In this document: piece by piece, positions 11,777 to 20,141 of the stretch | Numbering within the stretch: position 1 is the stretch's first letter | How the letters are laid out: each line of letters opens with the position of its first letter | From: Comamonadaceae bacterium | Lineage (GTDB): Bacteria > Pseudomonadota > Gammaproteobacteria > Burkholderiales > Burkholderiaceae_C | DNA: 61,040 nucleotides | Direction: 5' to 3' | NCBI GenBank assembly: GCA_013297985.1 | Contig: JAAFIY010000008.1 | Coordinates: 1 to 61,040 of the forward strand | Program-made: the position numbers and the translations under genes | Notes under the pieces: generated by a model | The model's input: only the letters and a program-made list of their open reading frames with translations | The model's database searches: none | Told to the model about the DNA's origin: nothing

Positions 11777-12262
11777 GCTATTGAAAAGATAGCTGGACGC
11801 GGCCTGTTTTAGGGCGAAATCGGCTATTTTGTGTTGGGCTTCTTTGGGTGCTTTAGGTGAGCGCTCTGCCCAGAAGCACAACAGCCGAGCGGGCAGCCCG
11901 ATAGCTCCATGTCCCCCGAAGAGTCCACTGGACTCTTCTCCTCCTTTACTTACGCTATCGGGCCACCCACTCGGCTGCTGCGCTTCCGTCACGGCAGTCG
12001 AACCGGGGGTGCTGCATCGGCGCAGCTCGTGGTGTGCGGCAGGGCCTTGGGGGCGCATGGATGCCGCCGAGGAACGCAGGGAGCGCAGGTTGCGGCGAAG
12101 CCGTCCGTCGCAGCTGTTTGAGGCGCCAGCCGAGTTCTGCGGCGGCCTGTGATCCCGAGTACCAGCAGGGCAGTCGGGCGGTGTGCCGCCCGACCGGCGG
12201 TCCCTTAAGCCCCCAAGGCCCTGCCGCACACCACGTGCGGCAAGTTCGTCACCGACACAACC
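11777..12262 (-). repeat. Structured long repeat, copy B (inverted relative to copy A)
   Basis: Reverse complement of the element at 8660-9149, with both stem domains kept. The small hairpin at 12093-12103 reads CGGC-TTC-GCCG on the minus strand where copy A has CCCC-TTC-GGGG: two base pairs have changed on both sides and pairing is preserved. The 33-nt stem of domain 2 is identical in pattern. The inner end at 11777-11793 is the GCTAT..ATAGC hairpin. Beyond 12262 a degenerate partial duplication (CACGTGCG..TTCGTCACCG) continues to about 12340. Confidence 0.85.
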
Positions 12263-12370
12263 GCCGCACCTCAAGGGCAGCCAGTCCGTCACCCAAGCCG
12301 CCGCCGCATCACGTGCGCAAATTCGTCACCGCACCCAACAAGCGCCAGCGCACAAGTGCAAACCCACCAT

Positions 12371-12405
12371 AAAAAAAACCCGCATGGACCGAACCATGCG
12401 GGTTT
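12371..12405 (-). terminator. Rho-independent terminator of the amt operon
   Basis: On the minus strand, AAACCCGCATGG and CCATGCGGGTTT pair as a 12-bp stem around a 6-base loop, followed by a run of eight T (12371-12378). It lies 93 bases after the amt stop. The stem is also perfect on the plus strand but has no T tract there, so it works mainly for amt. Confidence 0.9.
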
Positions 12406-12497
12406 CAAACTCAGGCGGCCCCAACCCGGCCCGGGTTAGTGGAGCGGTTGGGTCGCCTGCGTGCGCTCGAGGAGAGCGGTTTTTGTGTCTGTGTGGA

Positions 12498-14045
12498 TCA
12501 GCGGCTGTAGGCCGTTTCGCCGTGGCTGGTGATGTCCAGGCCTTCGCGTTCGGCTTCTTCGCTGACGCGCAGACCGATGACCAAGTCAACCAACTTGAAG
12601 GCGATGAAGGCCACCACGCCAGACCACACGATGGTGATCAGCACGCCCTTCAACTGAATCCACAGCTGACCCATGATGGAGTAGTCGGCAGCGGTCACCA
12701 TGGTGGCCGTCACCCAGTCGGCCACATAGCCAGGGCCGCCCAGTGCGGGGCTGTTGAACACGCCGGTGAGCAGCGCGCCCAAGATGCCGCCAATACCATG
12801 CACACCGAACACGTCCAGCGAGTCGTCGGCGCCCAGCATGCGCTTGAGGCCGTTCACGCCCCACAGGCAGACAAAGCCAGCAATCAAACCGATGCACAGG
12901 CCGCCGCCGATGCCCACGTTGCCCGCTGCCGGGGTAATGGCCACCAAACCGGCTACTGCGCCCGAAGCCGCGCCCAACATCGACGCCTTGCCGCGCATCA
13001 GCGCTTCGCCCAGGCACCAGGTCAGCACCGCGCCAGCGGTGGCCACCAGGGTGTTGATAAAGGCCAGGGCGGCGAAGCCGTTGGCTTCCAGAGCAGAACC
13101 GGCGTTAAAGCCAAACCAGCCCACCCACAGCAGCGAGGCGCCCACCATGGTCAGTGTCAGGCTGTGGGGGGTCATGGGCTCTTTACCGTAGCCAATGCGC
13201 TTGCCTACCAAATAGGCACCCACCAGACCAGCCACGCCAGCGTTGATGTGCACCACGGTGCCGCCAGCAAAGTCCAGCGCGCCGTGTTGCCAGATCAACC
13301 CGGCTTTGGACAGCATTTCGTCGGCCACTTCTTTGGATGCGTAGGCGTCCGGGCCCATCCAGAACCACACCATGTGGGCAATGGGCAAGTAGCTGAAGGT
13401 GAACCAAATCACCATGAACAGCAGCACGGCCGAGAACTTGATGCGCTCAGCAAACGCGCCCACGATCAGGCAGCAGGTGATGCCAGCAAAGGTGGCCTGG
13501 AACGCGGCAAACACGATTTCGGGGATGTACACGCCCTTGCTGAAGGTGGCCGCGTTGGCAAAGGTGCCCGCGTTGTTGTCCCAAATACCAGCCATGAACA
13601 GGCGATCAAGCCCACCGATGAACGCATTGCCTTCGGTGAAAGCCAAGCTGTAGCCGTAGACGAACCACAACACGACGATGAGCGAGAAGGTCACCATGAC
13701 CTGCATCAACACCGACAGCATGTTCTTGGAGCGCACCAAGCCGCCGTAGAACAGCGCCAAGCCAGGCACCACCATCATGATGACGAGCAGGGTGGACACC
13801 ATCATCCAGGCGGTGTCGCCCTTGTTGGGCACCGGTGCAGCTGCGGGTGCAGCTTCAGCCGGTGCGGCAGCAGCAGCGGCAGGGGCCTCTGCAGCAGGAG
13901 CTGCGGCTGGCGCAGCCGCAGGGGCTGCGGCCTCAGCAGGCGCGGTGGCGGCGGGGGTAGCCGGTGCAGCGGCCTGAGACCAGGCCAGCGTGCCGGTGCC
14001 CAGCAGGGACAAGCCCAGCAGGACAGAAGCGATGAGTTTCTTCAT
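12498..14045 (-). CDS. amtB: Ammonium transporter Amt with signal peptide and Ala/Pro-rich N-terminal segment
   Basis: A 515-residue ammonium channel of the Amt/Mep/Rh family. It begins with a cleavable-looking signal peptide (MKKLIASVLLGLSLLGTGTLAWSQA), followed by about 50 residues almost wholly of Ala, Pro and Glu. The Amt core starts at about residue 75 (NKGDTAWMMVSTLLVIMMVVPGLALFYGGLVR). Conserved parts include the twin-histidine region DFAGGTVVHINAGVAGLVGAYLVGKR and the terminal FGVHGIGGILGALLTGVF. It is the last gene after the TorF-like and PII genes, the order in which PII can gate the channel. A strong terminator follows. The Ala/Pro segment is longer than in enterobacterial AmtB and probably periplasmic. 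Confidence 0.95.
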   Translation of the reverse strand: MKKLIASVLLGLSLLGTGTLAWSQAAAPATPAATAPAEAAAPAAAPAAAPAAEAPAAAAAAPAEAAPAAAPVPNKGDTAWMMVSTLLVIMMVVPGLALFYGGLVRSKNMLSVLMQVMVTFSLIVVLWFVYGYSLAFTEGNAFIGGLDRLFMAGIWDNNAGTFANAATFSKGVYIPEIVFAAFQATFAGITCCLIVGAFAERIKFSAVLLFMVIWFTFSYLPIAHMVWFWMGPDAYASKEVADEMLSKAGLIWQHGALDFAGGTVVHINAGVAGLVGAYLVGKRIGYGKEPMTPHSLTLTMVGASLLWVGWFGFNAGSALEANGFAALAFINTLVATAGAVLTWCLGEALMRGKASMLGAASGAVAGLVAITPAAGNVGIGGGLCIGLIAGFVCLWGVNGLKRMLGADDSLDVFGVHGIGGILGALLTGVFNSPALGGPGYVADWVTATMVTAADYSIMGQLWIQLKGVLITIVWSGVVAFIAFKLVDLVIGLRVSEEAEREGLDITSHGETAYSR

Positions 14046-14114
14046 GATCGGTTTTGGGTATGAAGATGAAATGGAGGGATGGGGTGTAAGGGCTGTGTGC
14101 GAAAGGCCGTGCGT

Positions 14115-14510
<396 letters not shown>

Positions 14511-14521
14511 TCAAGCGTTTT

Positions 14522-15262
14522 TTAGAAAACGAACTTGGCGCCCAGCACGATCGTGCCGCGGCCGAGATTCTTGTTGCCGGGGCCGACATAGGCCTTGGTA
14601 TCGGTGCCCACCAAACCAGCTGACAACGTGATGGCGTCGATGGCTTTGGTCACCGTGAGCGAGTAATCGGTGTAGCTAAAGGCGCTGTTGCGGCGCACCG
14701 TTTGGTGGCCGACGTGGGGCACCAAGCCCCAGCCGTCGCCCAAGTCGATGTTGGCCGTCAGATCCAAGTAGCCGCTGCCCTTGCTGCGGGCAAAGCCGAA
14801 CAGGTTGCTGGTGCTGTGGCTGTATTTGAGGGTGGCCACGCCAAAGGTCAGGGCACCATAAACCTCGGTGGTGTTGGCGCTGGGGTTGAGCTTGTTGCTG
14901 GGGTACTGATAGGTCAGCACGCCCACGTCATAGCCGATGTCGCCCACGGTGCCCTTGTAGCCGCCGTACAGGTCGATTTCGACGCTAGAGTCGCCGCCGC
15001 CGTCTTTGATCCACTTGATGCCAGAGCCCCACGCGCCCACGTAAAAGCCGCTGCTGTGCGCAAAGTCAAGTCCCGCTTGCAGCGTGGGCTTGCGACGGGT
15101 TTGCGAAATGCCACGGTAGCGGTAGTCGGTGACCACACCCACGTTGAACGACAGTTCGTAGTCGGGCTTGGCAGCCGGTGCGGCGGCCTGAGCCATTGCG
15201 CCAGTGCTGAAAGCCGAAGTCACGACAGCAGCTGCGGCGGCTGCGACAAATGTTTTGGACAT
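14522..15262 (-). CDS. TorF-type outer membrane protein (TIGR02001-like) of the glnK-amt operon
   Basis: A 246-residue predicted outer membrane beta-barrel. It has a signal peptide (MSKTFVAAAAAAVVTSAFSTGAMAQA), alternating amphipathic strands (YELSFNVGVVTDYRYRGISQTRRKPTLQAGLDF) and a C-terminal phenylalanine (VLGAKFVF), the usual assembly signal. Proteins of this family often precede glnK-amt in betaproteobacteria, suggesting a role in nitrogen-compound entry. The GTG at 15268, six bases after AGGAGA, is an equally good start. It is the first gene behind the sigma-54 promoter. The long upstream extension of this frame is comM antisense and is rejected. Confidence 0.85.
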   Translation of the reverse strand: MSKTFVAAAAAAVVTSAFSTGAMAQAAAPAAKPDYELSFNVGVVTDYRYRGISQTRRKPTLQAGLDFAHSSGFYVGAWGSGIKWIKDGGGDSSVEIDLYGGYKGTVGDIGYDVGVLTYQYPSNKLNPSANTTEVYGALTFGVATLKYSHSTSNLFGFARSKGSGYLDLTANIDLGDGWGLVPHVGHQTVRRNSAFSYTDYSLTVTKAIDAITLSAGLVGTDTKAYVGPGNKNLGRGTIVLGAKFVF

Positions 15263-15311
15263 GCGCACGGGAACTCTCCTGTTAAAAATCAGTAACTGCG
15301 TGGGGTCGGGT

Positions 15312-15327
15312 AGCAGAGAATGTGCCA
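15312..15327 (-). promoter_or_regulatory. Sigma-54 promoter of the torF-glnK-amt operon
   Basis: The minus strand reads TGGCACATTCTCTGCT. Against the sigma-54 consensus TGGCACRNNNNTTGCW only one base differs, and the GG and GC elements have the obligatory spacing. It lies 50 bases upstream of the first gene, leaving a leader of about 35-40 bases that includes AGGAGA at 15275-15280. An NtrC-type site lies about 155 bases further upstream. Confidence 0.85.
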
Positions 15328-15423
15328 ACACCCTGTGCCCCGGCCTGTTTGCCGGGCTCGTCTGGGGCGGGCCGTCCGCGCACCACTTGCGAGCGAACGA
15401 GCGAAATTTACAAGGAGGTGACG

Positions 15424-15498
15424 TTGGCGCACCAAACCTGGGCAGCAAATGAGCGCCCAACTGTCGCATTTGCGGAACGCACCAAGGTGGTGCAATGA
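15424..15498 (+). CDS. Possible 24-codon leader ORF coupled to comM
   Basis: A short frame starts at TTG, five bases after a near-perfect Shine-Dalgarno sequence AAGGAGG, and ends with TGA overlapping the comM ATG as ATGA. Its product would be a 24-residue peptide beginning LAHQTWAANERP. The strong ribosome site and the stop-start overlap suggest translational coupling to comM, but the frame could be chance; an in-frame GTG at 15418 lies too close to the ribosome site. The NtrC-type site covers its 3' end. Confidence 0.3.
   Translation: MAHQTWAANERPTVAFAERTKVVQ
15478..15495. promoter_or_regulatory. NtrC-binding site
   Basis: GCACC-N5-GGTGC occurs on both strands (plus strand CGCACCAAGGTGGTGCAA), matching the NtrC enhancer consensus TGCACC-N5-GGTGCA. 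It is placed as an enhancer for the sigma-54 promoter at 15312-15327. It also covers the ribosome site and first base of comM, so NtrC bound here could repress comM. Confidence 0.75.
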
Positions 15499-17117
15499 GT
15501 CTGGCATCGGTGCGCAGCCGTGCCATGCGCGGGCTAGAGGCCGTGCCGGTGACGGTGGAAGTGCATTTGGCCAATGGCTTGCCCAGCTTCACCTTGGTCG
15601 GCCTTGCCGACACCGAAGTGAAAGAGGCGCGCGAGCGGGTTCGCTCAGCCATCACCAACGCGGGATTTGAGTTCCCCAACAACAAGCGCATCACCGTCAA
15701 CTTGGCGCCTGCCGATCTACCCAAGGATTCCGGCCGTTTTGATCTGCCCATGGCTGTTGGCTTGCTCGCTGCCAGCGGGCAAATGGCCGCCAGCGCTTTG
15801 GCTGACCATGAATTTGCGGGAGAGCTGTCGCTGTCGGGCGAACTGCGGCCTGTGCGCGGTGCCTTGGCCATGAGCCTGTCGATCCAGCAACAAGCTTTGG
15901 CACTTGACCGCCCCGCGCCCGCCTTGGTGCTGCCTGTAGCCAGTGCCCGCGACGCCGCTTGGGTGCCGGGTGTGGCGGCTTTGGGGGCTGGGCAACTGCT
16001 GGACGTGGTAGCCCATTGCCAAGCAGTCGCAGCGCCAAGCAGTGAAGCGGGCACAAACCCCGCGTCGGCCGGAGCGCTGGCGCCGCAACGCTTACAGCCC
16101 ACCGTGGTCAGTTTGCCGCCCGTTAGCGTGGCGGGCCCCGATTTGGCGGACGTGCGCGGCCAAGCCAGCGCCCGCCGCGCCCTGGAAATCGCCGCCGCAG
16201 GCGGCCACAGCCTGCTGATGGTGGGCCCGCCCGGGGTGGGCAAAAGCATGCTGGCCCAACGCTTGCCCGGCCTGTTGCCGCCTTTGGACATCACCCAAGC
16301 GCTAGAACATGCAGCGGTGGCCAGCCTATCGGGCCATGACTGGGACGCCAGCCGCTGGCGCCAACGCCCCTGGCGCGCGCCGCATCACTCGGCCAGTGCG
16401 GTGGCCTTGGTGGGCGGTGGATCGCCGCCCCGGCCAGGTGAGGTCTCGCTGGCCCATCACGGCGTGTTGTTTTTGGATGAGTTGCCCGAATTTCCACGCA
16501 GCGCCCTAGAAGCGCTGCGCGAACCGCTAGAGACCGGCCACATCTCGATTGCCCGCGCAGCCATGAGCACGCAGTTCCCTGCGCGCTTTCAACTCGTGGC
16601 CGCCATGAACCCCTGCCCGTGTGGCCGACTCGGCAGCGCCAATGGCTTGAGCGCAGCAACTGAGTCAGGCGCGCGCCTGGCCTGTCGCTGCACACCCGAC
16701 CAGATTCAACGCTACCAAGCCCGGCTGAGCGGCCCGCTGCTCGACCGCATTGACCTCTTGGTGCAAATGAACCCGGTGCCGCCCGATGAGTTGCTGCAGT
16801 CTGAGCGCGGTGAAGCCAGCGCCGCCGTGCAGGCCCGCTGCCATGCCGCCAGTGAGCGCGCACTGCGCCGCCAAGGCAGCACCAACGCGGCTTTGTACGG
16901 CGCAGCGCTTGATGCCCATGCGGCGCTGGATGCCGCCTGCGGCCCCTTCCTGCGCAATGCCGCCCAGCGCCTGGGCTGGAGCGCCCGCGCCACCCACCGG
17001 GTGCTGCGGGTGGCCCGCACCATTGCCGATCTGGCGGGCAGCCAAGCCATCCAGATCATTCACTTGGCCGAAGCCGTGCAGTACCGACGTGCGCTGCCCA
17101 GCGCCGACGCCGCTTGA
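15495..17117 (+). CDS. comM: ComM/YifB-family Mg-chelatase-like AAA ATPase
   Basis: A 540-residue hexameric helicase family member; ComM promotes branch migration during natural transformation in the species studied. The N-terminal domain (MSLASVRSRAMRGLEAVPVTVEVHLANGLPSFTLVGL) precedes the AAA core, with Walker A GPPGVGKSMLAQ at about residue 245 and Walker B VLFLDELPEF. A cysteine cluster follows (NPCPCGRLG and CRCTPDQIQRYQ), then LSGPLLDRIDLLVQM and the C-terminal RATHRVLRVARTIADLAGS. AAGGTGG lies seven bases before the ATG. It is divergent from the nitrogen operon and shares its upstream region; the NtrC-type site sits on its start. Confidence 0.94.
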   Translation: MSLASVRSRAMRGLEAVPVTVEVHLANGLPSFTLVGLADTEVKEARERVRSAITNAGFEFPNNKRITVNLAPADLPKDSGRFDLPMAVGLLAASGQMAASALADHEFAGELSLSGELRPVRGALAMSLSIQQQALALDRPAPALVLPVASARDAAWVPGVAALGAGQLLDVVAHCQAVAAPSSEAGTNPASAGALAPQRLQPTVVSLPPVSVAGPDLADVRGQASARRALEIAAAGGHSLLMVGPPGVGKSMLAQRLPGLLPPLDITQALEHAAVASLSGHDWDASRWRQRPWRAPHHSASAVALVGGGSPPRPGEVSLAHHGVLFLDELPEFPRSALEALREPLETGHISIARAAMSTQFPARFQLVAAMNPCPCGRLGSANGLSAATESGARLACRCTPDQIQRYQARLSGPLLDRIDLLVQMNPVPPDELLQSERGEASAAVQARCHAASERALRRQGSTNAALYGAALDAHAALDAACGPFLRNAAQRLGWSARATHRVLRVARTIADLAGSQAIQIIHLAEAVQYRRALPSADAA

Positions 17118-17129
17118 TGGGCAGCACCG

Positions 17130-18434
17130 GTGCCAGCGCCTGACTTGAATCGCCCGCCCCAATTGAGCGCCGCTGAGTTGCGCTGGGTGGTGGCGTTTTC
17201 GGTACCGCAACTCATCACCTGGGGTAGCGTTTTTTACGGTTTCGCCTTGTTTTTGCAGCCAATGGAAGCTGCCCTAGGCACCAGCCGCGCTGACATGTCA
17301 CTGGCCTTTAGCCTGGCGCTGCTGGCCGAGGGGCTGCTGGCGTTTGCGGTGGGCCGGGCGATTGACCGGGGCCACGCGCGGGCCGTGATGACGGCGGGCT
17401 CGCTGGGCGTGGCGGGCGGTTTGCTGGCTTTGAGCCAAGCGCACCACCTGACGGCGCTGTACGCGTGCTGGACGCTGTTGGGGGTGGCGTTAGCAGCCAC
17501 GCTGTATGCGCCAGCATTTGTGGTGCTGATCCAGCGCTTTGACCAGCGCTATCGCCAAGCCATCATCGTGCTGACCTTGCTGGGCGGATTGGCCAGCACG
17601 GTGTTCATTCCGGTGGTGGATATCTTGATCGACCGGCTGGGCTGGCAGCAGGCGCTGTGGGTGCTGGCGGCGCTGCAACTGGGGGTGTGCGCGCCACTGC
17701 ATGCAAGGCTGTTGCGGGCTTCAGATAAGCCCCATTCTGCTATACATTCAATAGCTGAATCCGCAGTAAATAAGGGCGATAGAGGCGGTTTGGCCACAAG
17801 CAGCCGTGGCCCTGATGGCGCGCCTGCGCTGGCCCCGCTGTTGCGCCGCCCCCCTTTCATCGGCTTGGCGGTCTTCACGGTGGCCTTGATGGGTGTTACC
17901 GCTGCGCTGCCCGCCCATTTGGTGAGCCTGCTGCGCGAAAGCGGCCTGGGTGAAGCCTGGGCCATCTGGATACCCGCCAGCATCGGCGTGTTGCAAGTGT
18001 TGGGGCGTCTGGCGCTGTGGGCGCTGGAGCAACGCGTGGATGTGCACCGGGCGAATGTGGCAGTGGCGGCCCTGGTGCCCGCCGGTTTGGCGGTGCTCTC
18101 GGCTGGCATGGGTCAGCCGGTGGCCGCGCTGGCGTTTGTGCTGCTGTACGGGCTGGGCAACGGCATGCTCACCATCGTCAAGGGCACCGCCATGGCGCTG
18201 TATGTGAGCCGCGAGCACGCTGGGGCCCTGAACGGTGTGCTGGGTGTGCCGCAAGCCCTGGCCCGCGCGGCGCTGCCGTGGGCCGTGGGGGCGATGTACA
18301 CCGCGCCCAGCGCCAGCAGCACCCAGGGCGGGTATTGGCTGGGGCTGTGCCTGCTGCTGGGCGTGAGCCTGCTTGGGCTGGGTGGCTTGGTGCTGGCGGT
18401 GCGTGCAGCACACCGGGCACCCGTCGGGGTTTAG
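17130..18434 (+). CDS. MFS transporter
   Basis: A 434-residue major facilitator superfamily permease with 12 predicted membrane segments. The N-terminal half has the loop FAVGRAIDRGHARAVMTAG, an MFS motif-A-like cytoplasmic turn. The GTG start lies 12 bases after comM. The central cytoplasmic loop is unusual: residues ~203-220 (HSAIHSIAESAVNKGDRGG) are encoded by a copy of the short dispersed repeat at 17738-17786, apparently an insertion tolerated because the loop is flexible. The substrate is unknown. Its 3' end overlaps by four bases with that of the convergent glycine-zipper gene. Confidence 0.85.
   Translation: MPAPDLNRPPQLSAAELRWVVAFSVPQLITWGSVFYGFALFLQPMEAALGTSRADMSLAFSLALLAEGLLAFAVGRAIDRGHARAVMTAGSLGVAGGLLALSQAHHLTALYACWTLLGVALAATLYAPAFVVLIQRFDQRYRQAIIVLTLLGGLASTVFIPVVDILIDRLGWQQALWVLAALQLGVCAPLHARLLRASDKPHSAIHSIAESAVNKGDRGGLATSSRGPDGAPALAPLLRRPPFIGLAVFTVALMGVTAALPAHLVSLLRESGLGEAWAIWIPASIGVLQVLGRLALWALEQRVDVHRANVAVAALVPAGLAVLSAGMGQPVAALAFVLLYGLGNGMLTIVKGTAMALYVSREHAGALNGVLGVPQALARAALPWAVGAMYTAPSASSTQGGYWLGLCLLLGVSLLGLGGLVLAVRAAHRAPVGV
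17738..17786 (+). repeat. Short dispersed repeat inside the MFS gene
   Basis: TGCTATACATTCAATAGCTG followed by an AAATAAGGGCGATAGAGGC segment, visibly AT-richer than the gene around it. The pattern TGCTAT..AATAGCTG..AAG.GC.AGAGG fits a short repeat that I know from Comamonadaceae genomes. It is read through in frame as part of the transporter's central loop. Confidence 0.6.
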
Positions 18435-19183
18435 GTGCTCAGGCCGGCGCGAACACCCACTGGCGCGGCGTTGGGTGCCACTTCGCGCGAGGCGTCGCCC
18501 GGCTGCGGCTGAGCGCGCCGCTCTTCGGGTTGAGCCGCCGGTGCCGGTTGCACCGTGCCACGCACGCGCGGCTTGGCTTCGCCGTTTTCAATCACCACCG
18601 CTTGGCCCACGGCCACTTCGGTGCTTTGCTCCAGCGTGCGCACTTGGCCATCAGGCAGGCGCACCACCACTTCAAAGCGGGGCTGGCGCAAATACTTCTC
18701 TAGCTGATGGCCCAGCAAAGCGCCGCCCGCCGCTCCCACTACGGTGCCAATGTTCTTGGCGCTGCTGCTGTCGCCAAAGGCCCGCCCGACTACGGCACCG
18801 AGCACGCCGCCAGCGATGCTGCCCACGCCGTTGGGCAAGTTGGCCGGCAGCGAACCAGCCAAGCCGCCGCGATCGACCTTCTTGACCGACTCCACCACGC
18901 CGCAATCCACGCAGGGGCCCGCATCTGCCGAGCGGGGGCTGGACGGCGTGGGTGCCGGGTTGGCGGGGCGTTCGGCTTTGCCAGGAAAAGTCCAGGCCGG
19001 AGCGTCCGCGCTGCCAAAGGGTTCGTAGCTCGGCTGGCTGGCATTGGCACGGGCGGTACCGCTCACCAGACCTATGGCCACCAACACCGCGGCGCCCATG
19101 CGCAGGGGCCAGCCCCAGGCCGCCGCTTGGGCGGGCAGCGCGCGGGGCGCAGATTTAGAGCGAACCAAGGCAGTGTCAGACAT
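18431..19183 (-). CDS. Glycine-zipper 2TM-domain envelope protein
   Basis: A 250-residue protein whose middle carries a glycine zipper (IAGGVLGAVVGRAFGDSSSAKNIGTVVGAAGGALLGHQLEKYL), as in SlyB/17-kDa-antigen proteins, followed by a beta-rich part (FEVVVRLPDGQVRTLEQ). The ATG at 19183 follows AGGGGAG with a nine-base gap. The N terminus has one membrane segment (WPLRMGAAVLVAIGLVSGTARA), a signal peptide or anchor without a lipobox. A CVDC pair precedes the zipper. Such proteins sit in the envelope and are often stress-related. Its C terminus overlaps the MFS gene end by four bases. Confidence 0.78.
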   Translation of the reverse strand: MSDTALVRSKSAPRALPAQAAAWGWPLRMGAAVLVAIGLVSGTARANASQPSYEPFGSADAPAWTFPGKAERPANPAPTPSSPRSADAGPCVDCGVVESVKKVDRGGLAGSLPANLPNGVGSIAGGVLGAVVGRAFGDSSSAKNIGTVVGAAGGALLGHQLEKYLRQPRFEVVVRLPDGQVRTLEQSTEVAVGQAVVIENGEAKPRVRGTVQPAPAAQPEERRAQPQPGDASREVAPNAAPVGVRAGLST

Positions 19184-19316
19184 GGCAGCGAACTCCCCTA
19201 AACAAGTGGCGAATGCCACCCCATGCCCACTACAACGCGGCCGGGGGCGTGTGGGCTGACGACGGGGTGTGACGGCGATCACGGCCGGGGCCTGTCAAGG
19301 CCCAGTAGCGCCGCGC

Positions 19317-19943
19317 TCAGTGGGTCATGCGGCCTGCGGCCACGCCGAATACGGCGCTGAGCATGTCGCAATCGCGCTCGGCCAAGCCAGCGGCTCGCGC
19401 GCACAGGGCCAGGGTGGGCACTTCGGTGGGGGCGGGCTCACCACACACCACCAGCAACCACGCAGTGGCGCTGTCTTGATCATTCCATAGCGGGAGCACC
19501 GCATGCGGTTGCACCTGGGGCCAGGCGCCCAGCGGTACCAGTGACGACCAGCCGGCCACTGCGCTGCTCAAGGCATAGTCCAGCGCCGCTTGCTGACTGG
19601 CTTGCGCGGGTCGCACATCAGCGTCTTCACTCAAGCACAAGGCACTCCCCGACTGCAAGCTGAGCTTGGCCGCCCGATTGGCATAGCGCAAAGTGGCAGC
19701 GCCGTCGAGCACCAGCACGCCCAGCGCCGATTCATGCACCGCGCGCACCAAATCGCAAGCCATGCCAATGCCAGCAACCAATTCTGGCGGCGGCAGCTCC
19801 GCCGCGCCTTCGTCGCGCAATCGTTCCAGTTCGGCCAAGGCACCTTGCGCCGCATCCACTTGGGCCGCGGCGACAGGCACAGACATATGGGTGCGGCGAG
19901 AAGCCACCAGAAACACGCCTATGGATGGGGGGCCAGAGCGCAC
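19317..19943 (-). CDS. Sensor-like hypothetical protein, possibly a LuxR-type regulator lacking its HTH
   Basis: A 208-residue protein with a PAS-like middle (VHESALGVLVLDGAATLRYANRAAKL, then LPLWNDQDSATAWLLVVCGE). This layout is common in the sensory part of LuxR-type regulators. It ends LCARAAGLAERDCDMLSAVFGVAAGRMTH, which resembles the start of the linker to a LuxR helix-turn-helix (LT..E..VL), but the stop comes where that domain would begin. No HTH remnant was found downstream in the frame I read. The start is unsure; the ATG at 19886 (MSVPVAAAQ) would give 189 residues. No function is assigned. Confidence 0.5.
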   Translation of the reverse strand: MRSGPPSIGVFLVASRRTHMSVPVAAAQVDAAQGALAELERLRDEGAAELPPPELVAGIGMACDLVRAVHESALGVLVLDGAATLRYANRAAKLSLQSGSALCLSEDADVRPAQASQQAALDYALSSAVAGWSSLVPLGAWPQVQPHAVLPLWNDQDSATAWLLVVCGEPAPTEVPTLALCARAAGLAERDCDMLSAVFGVAAGRMTH

Positions 19944-20141
19944 CTGCAGATGTGCAGCCCAATCAGACTGTCACGCCAGCCCCGTGCTGACGTGTAACGC
20001 GGCGCGGATTCTGTTCTAAAACCAGCGATTTGGCATCCCCGTTTCGGGGTGACTTGCAACAAAAAGCAGTCGCAACTGACTTGCGTTGTGATCTTTTTAG
20101 TGCGTTGTTCGTCTAATAGAACCACGCGTCTGGTGTGCGTC

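Noticed and set aside
12183..14063. 626-codon plus-strand frame opposite amt
   Set aside because: It is the antisense of amt and repeat B: His/Gln-rich, low-complexity product and no known domain. Amt on the minus strand is certain.
15263..16294. Upstream extension of the TorF-like frame to 590 codons
   Set aside because: It is antisense to comM, and the signal peptide begins at the internal Met with a good ribosome site.
20020..20141. CCCCGTTTCGGGG hairpin as metH terminator
   Set aside because: It lies about 100 bases after the stop and is not followed by T residues on the minus strand.
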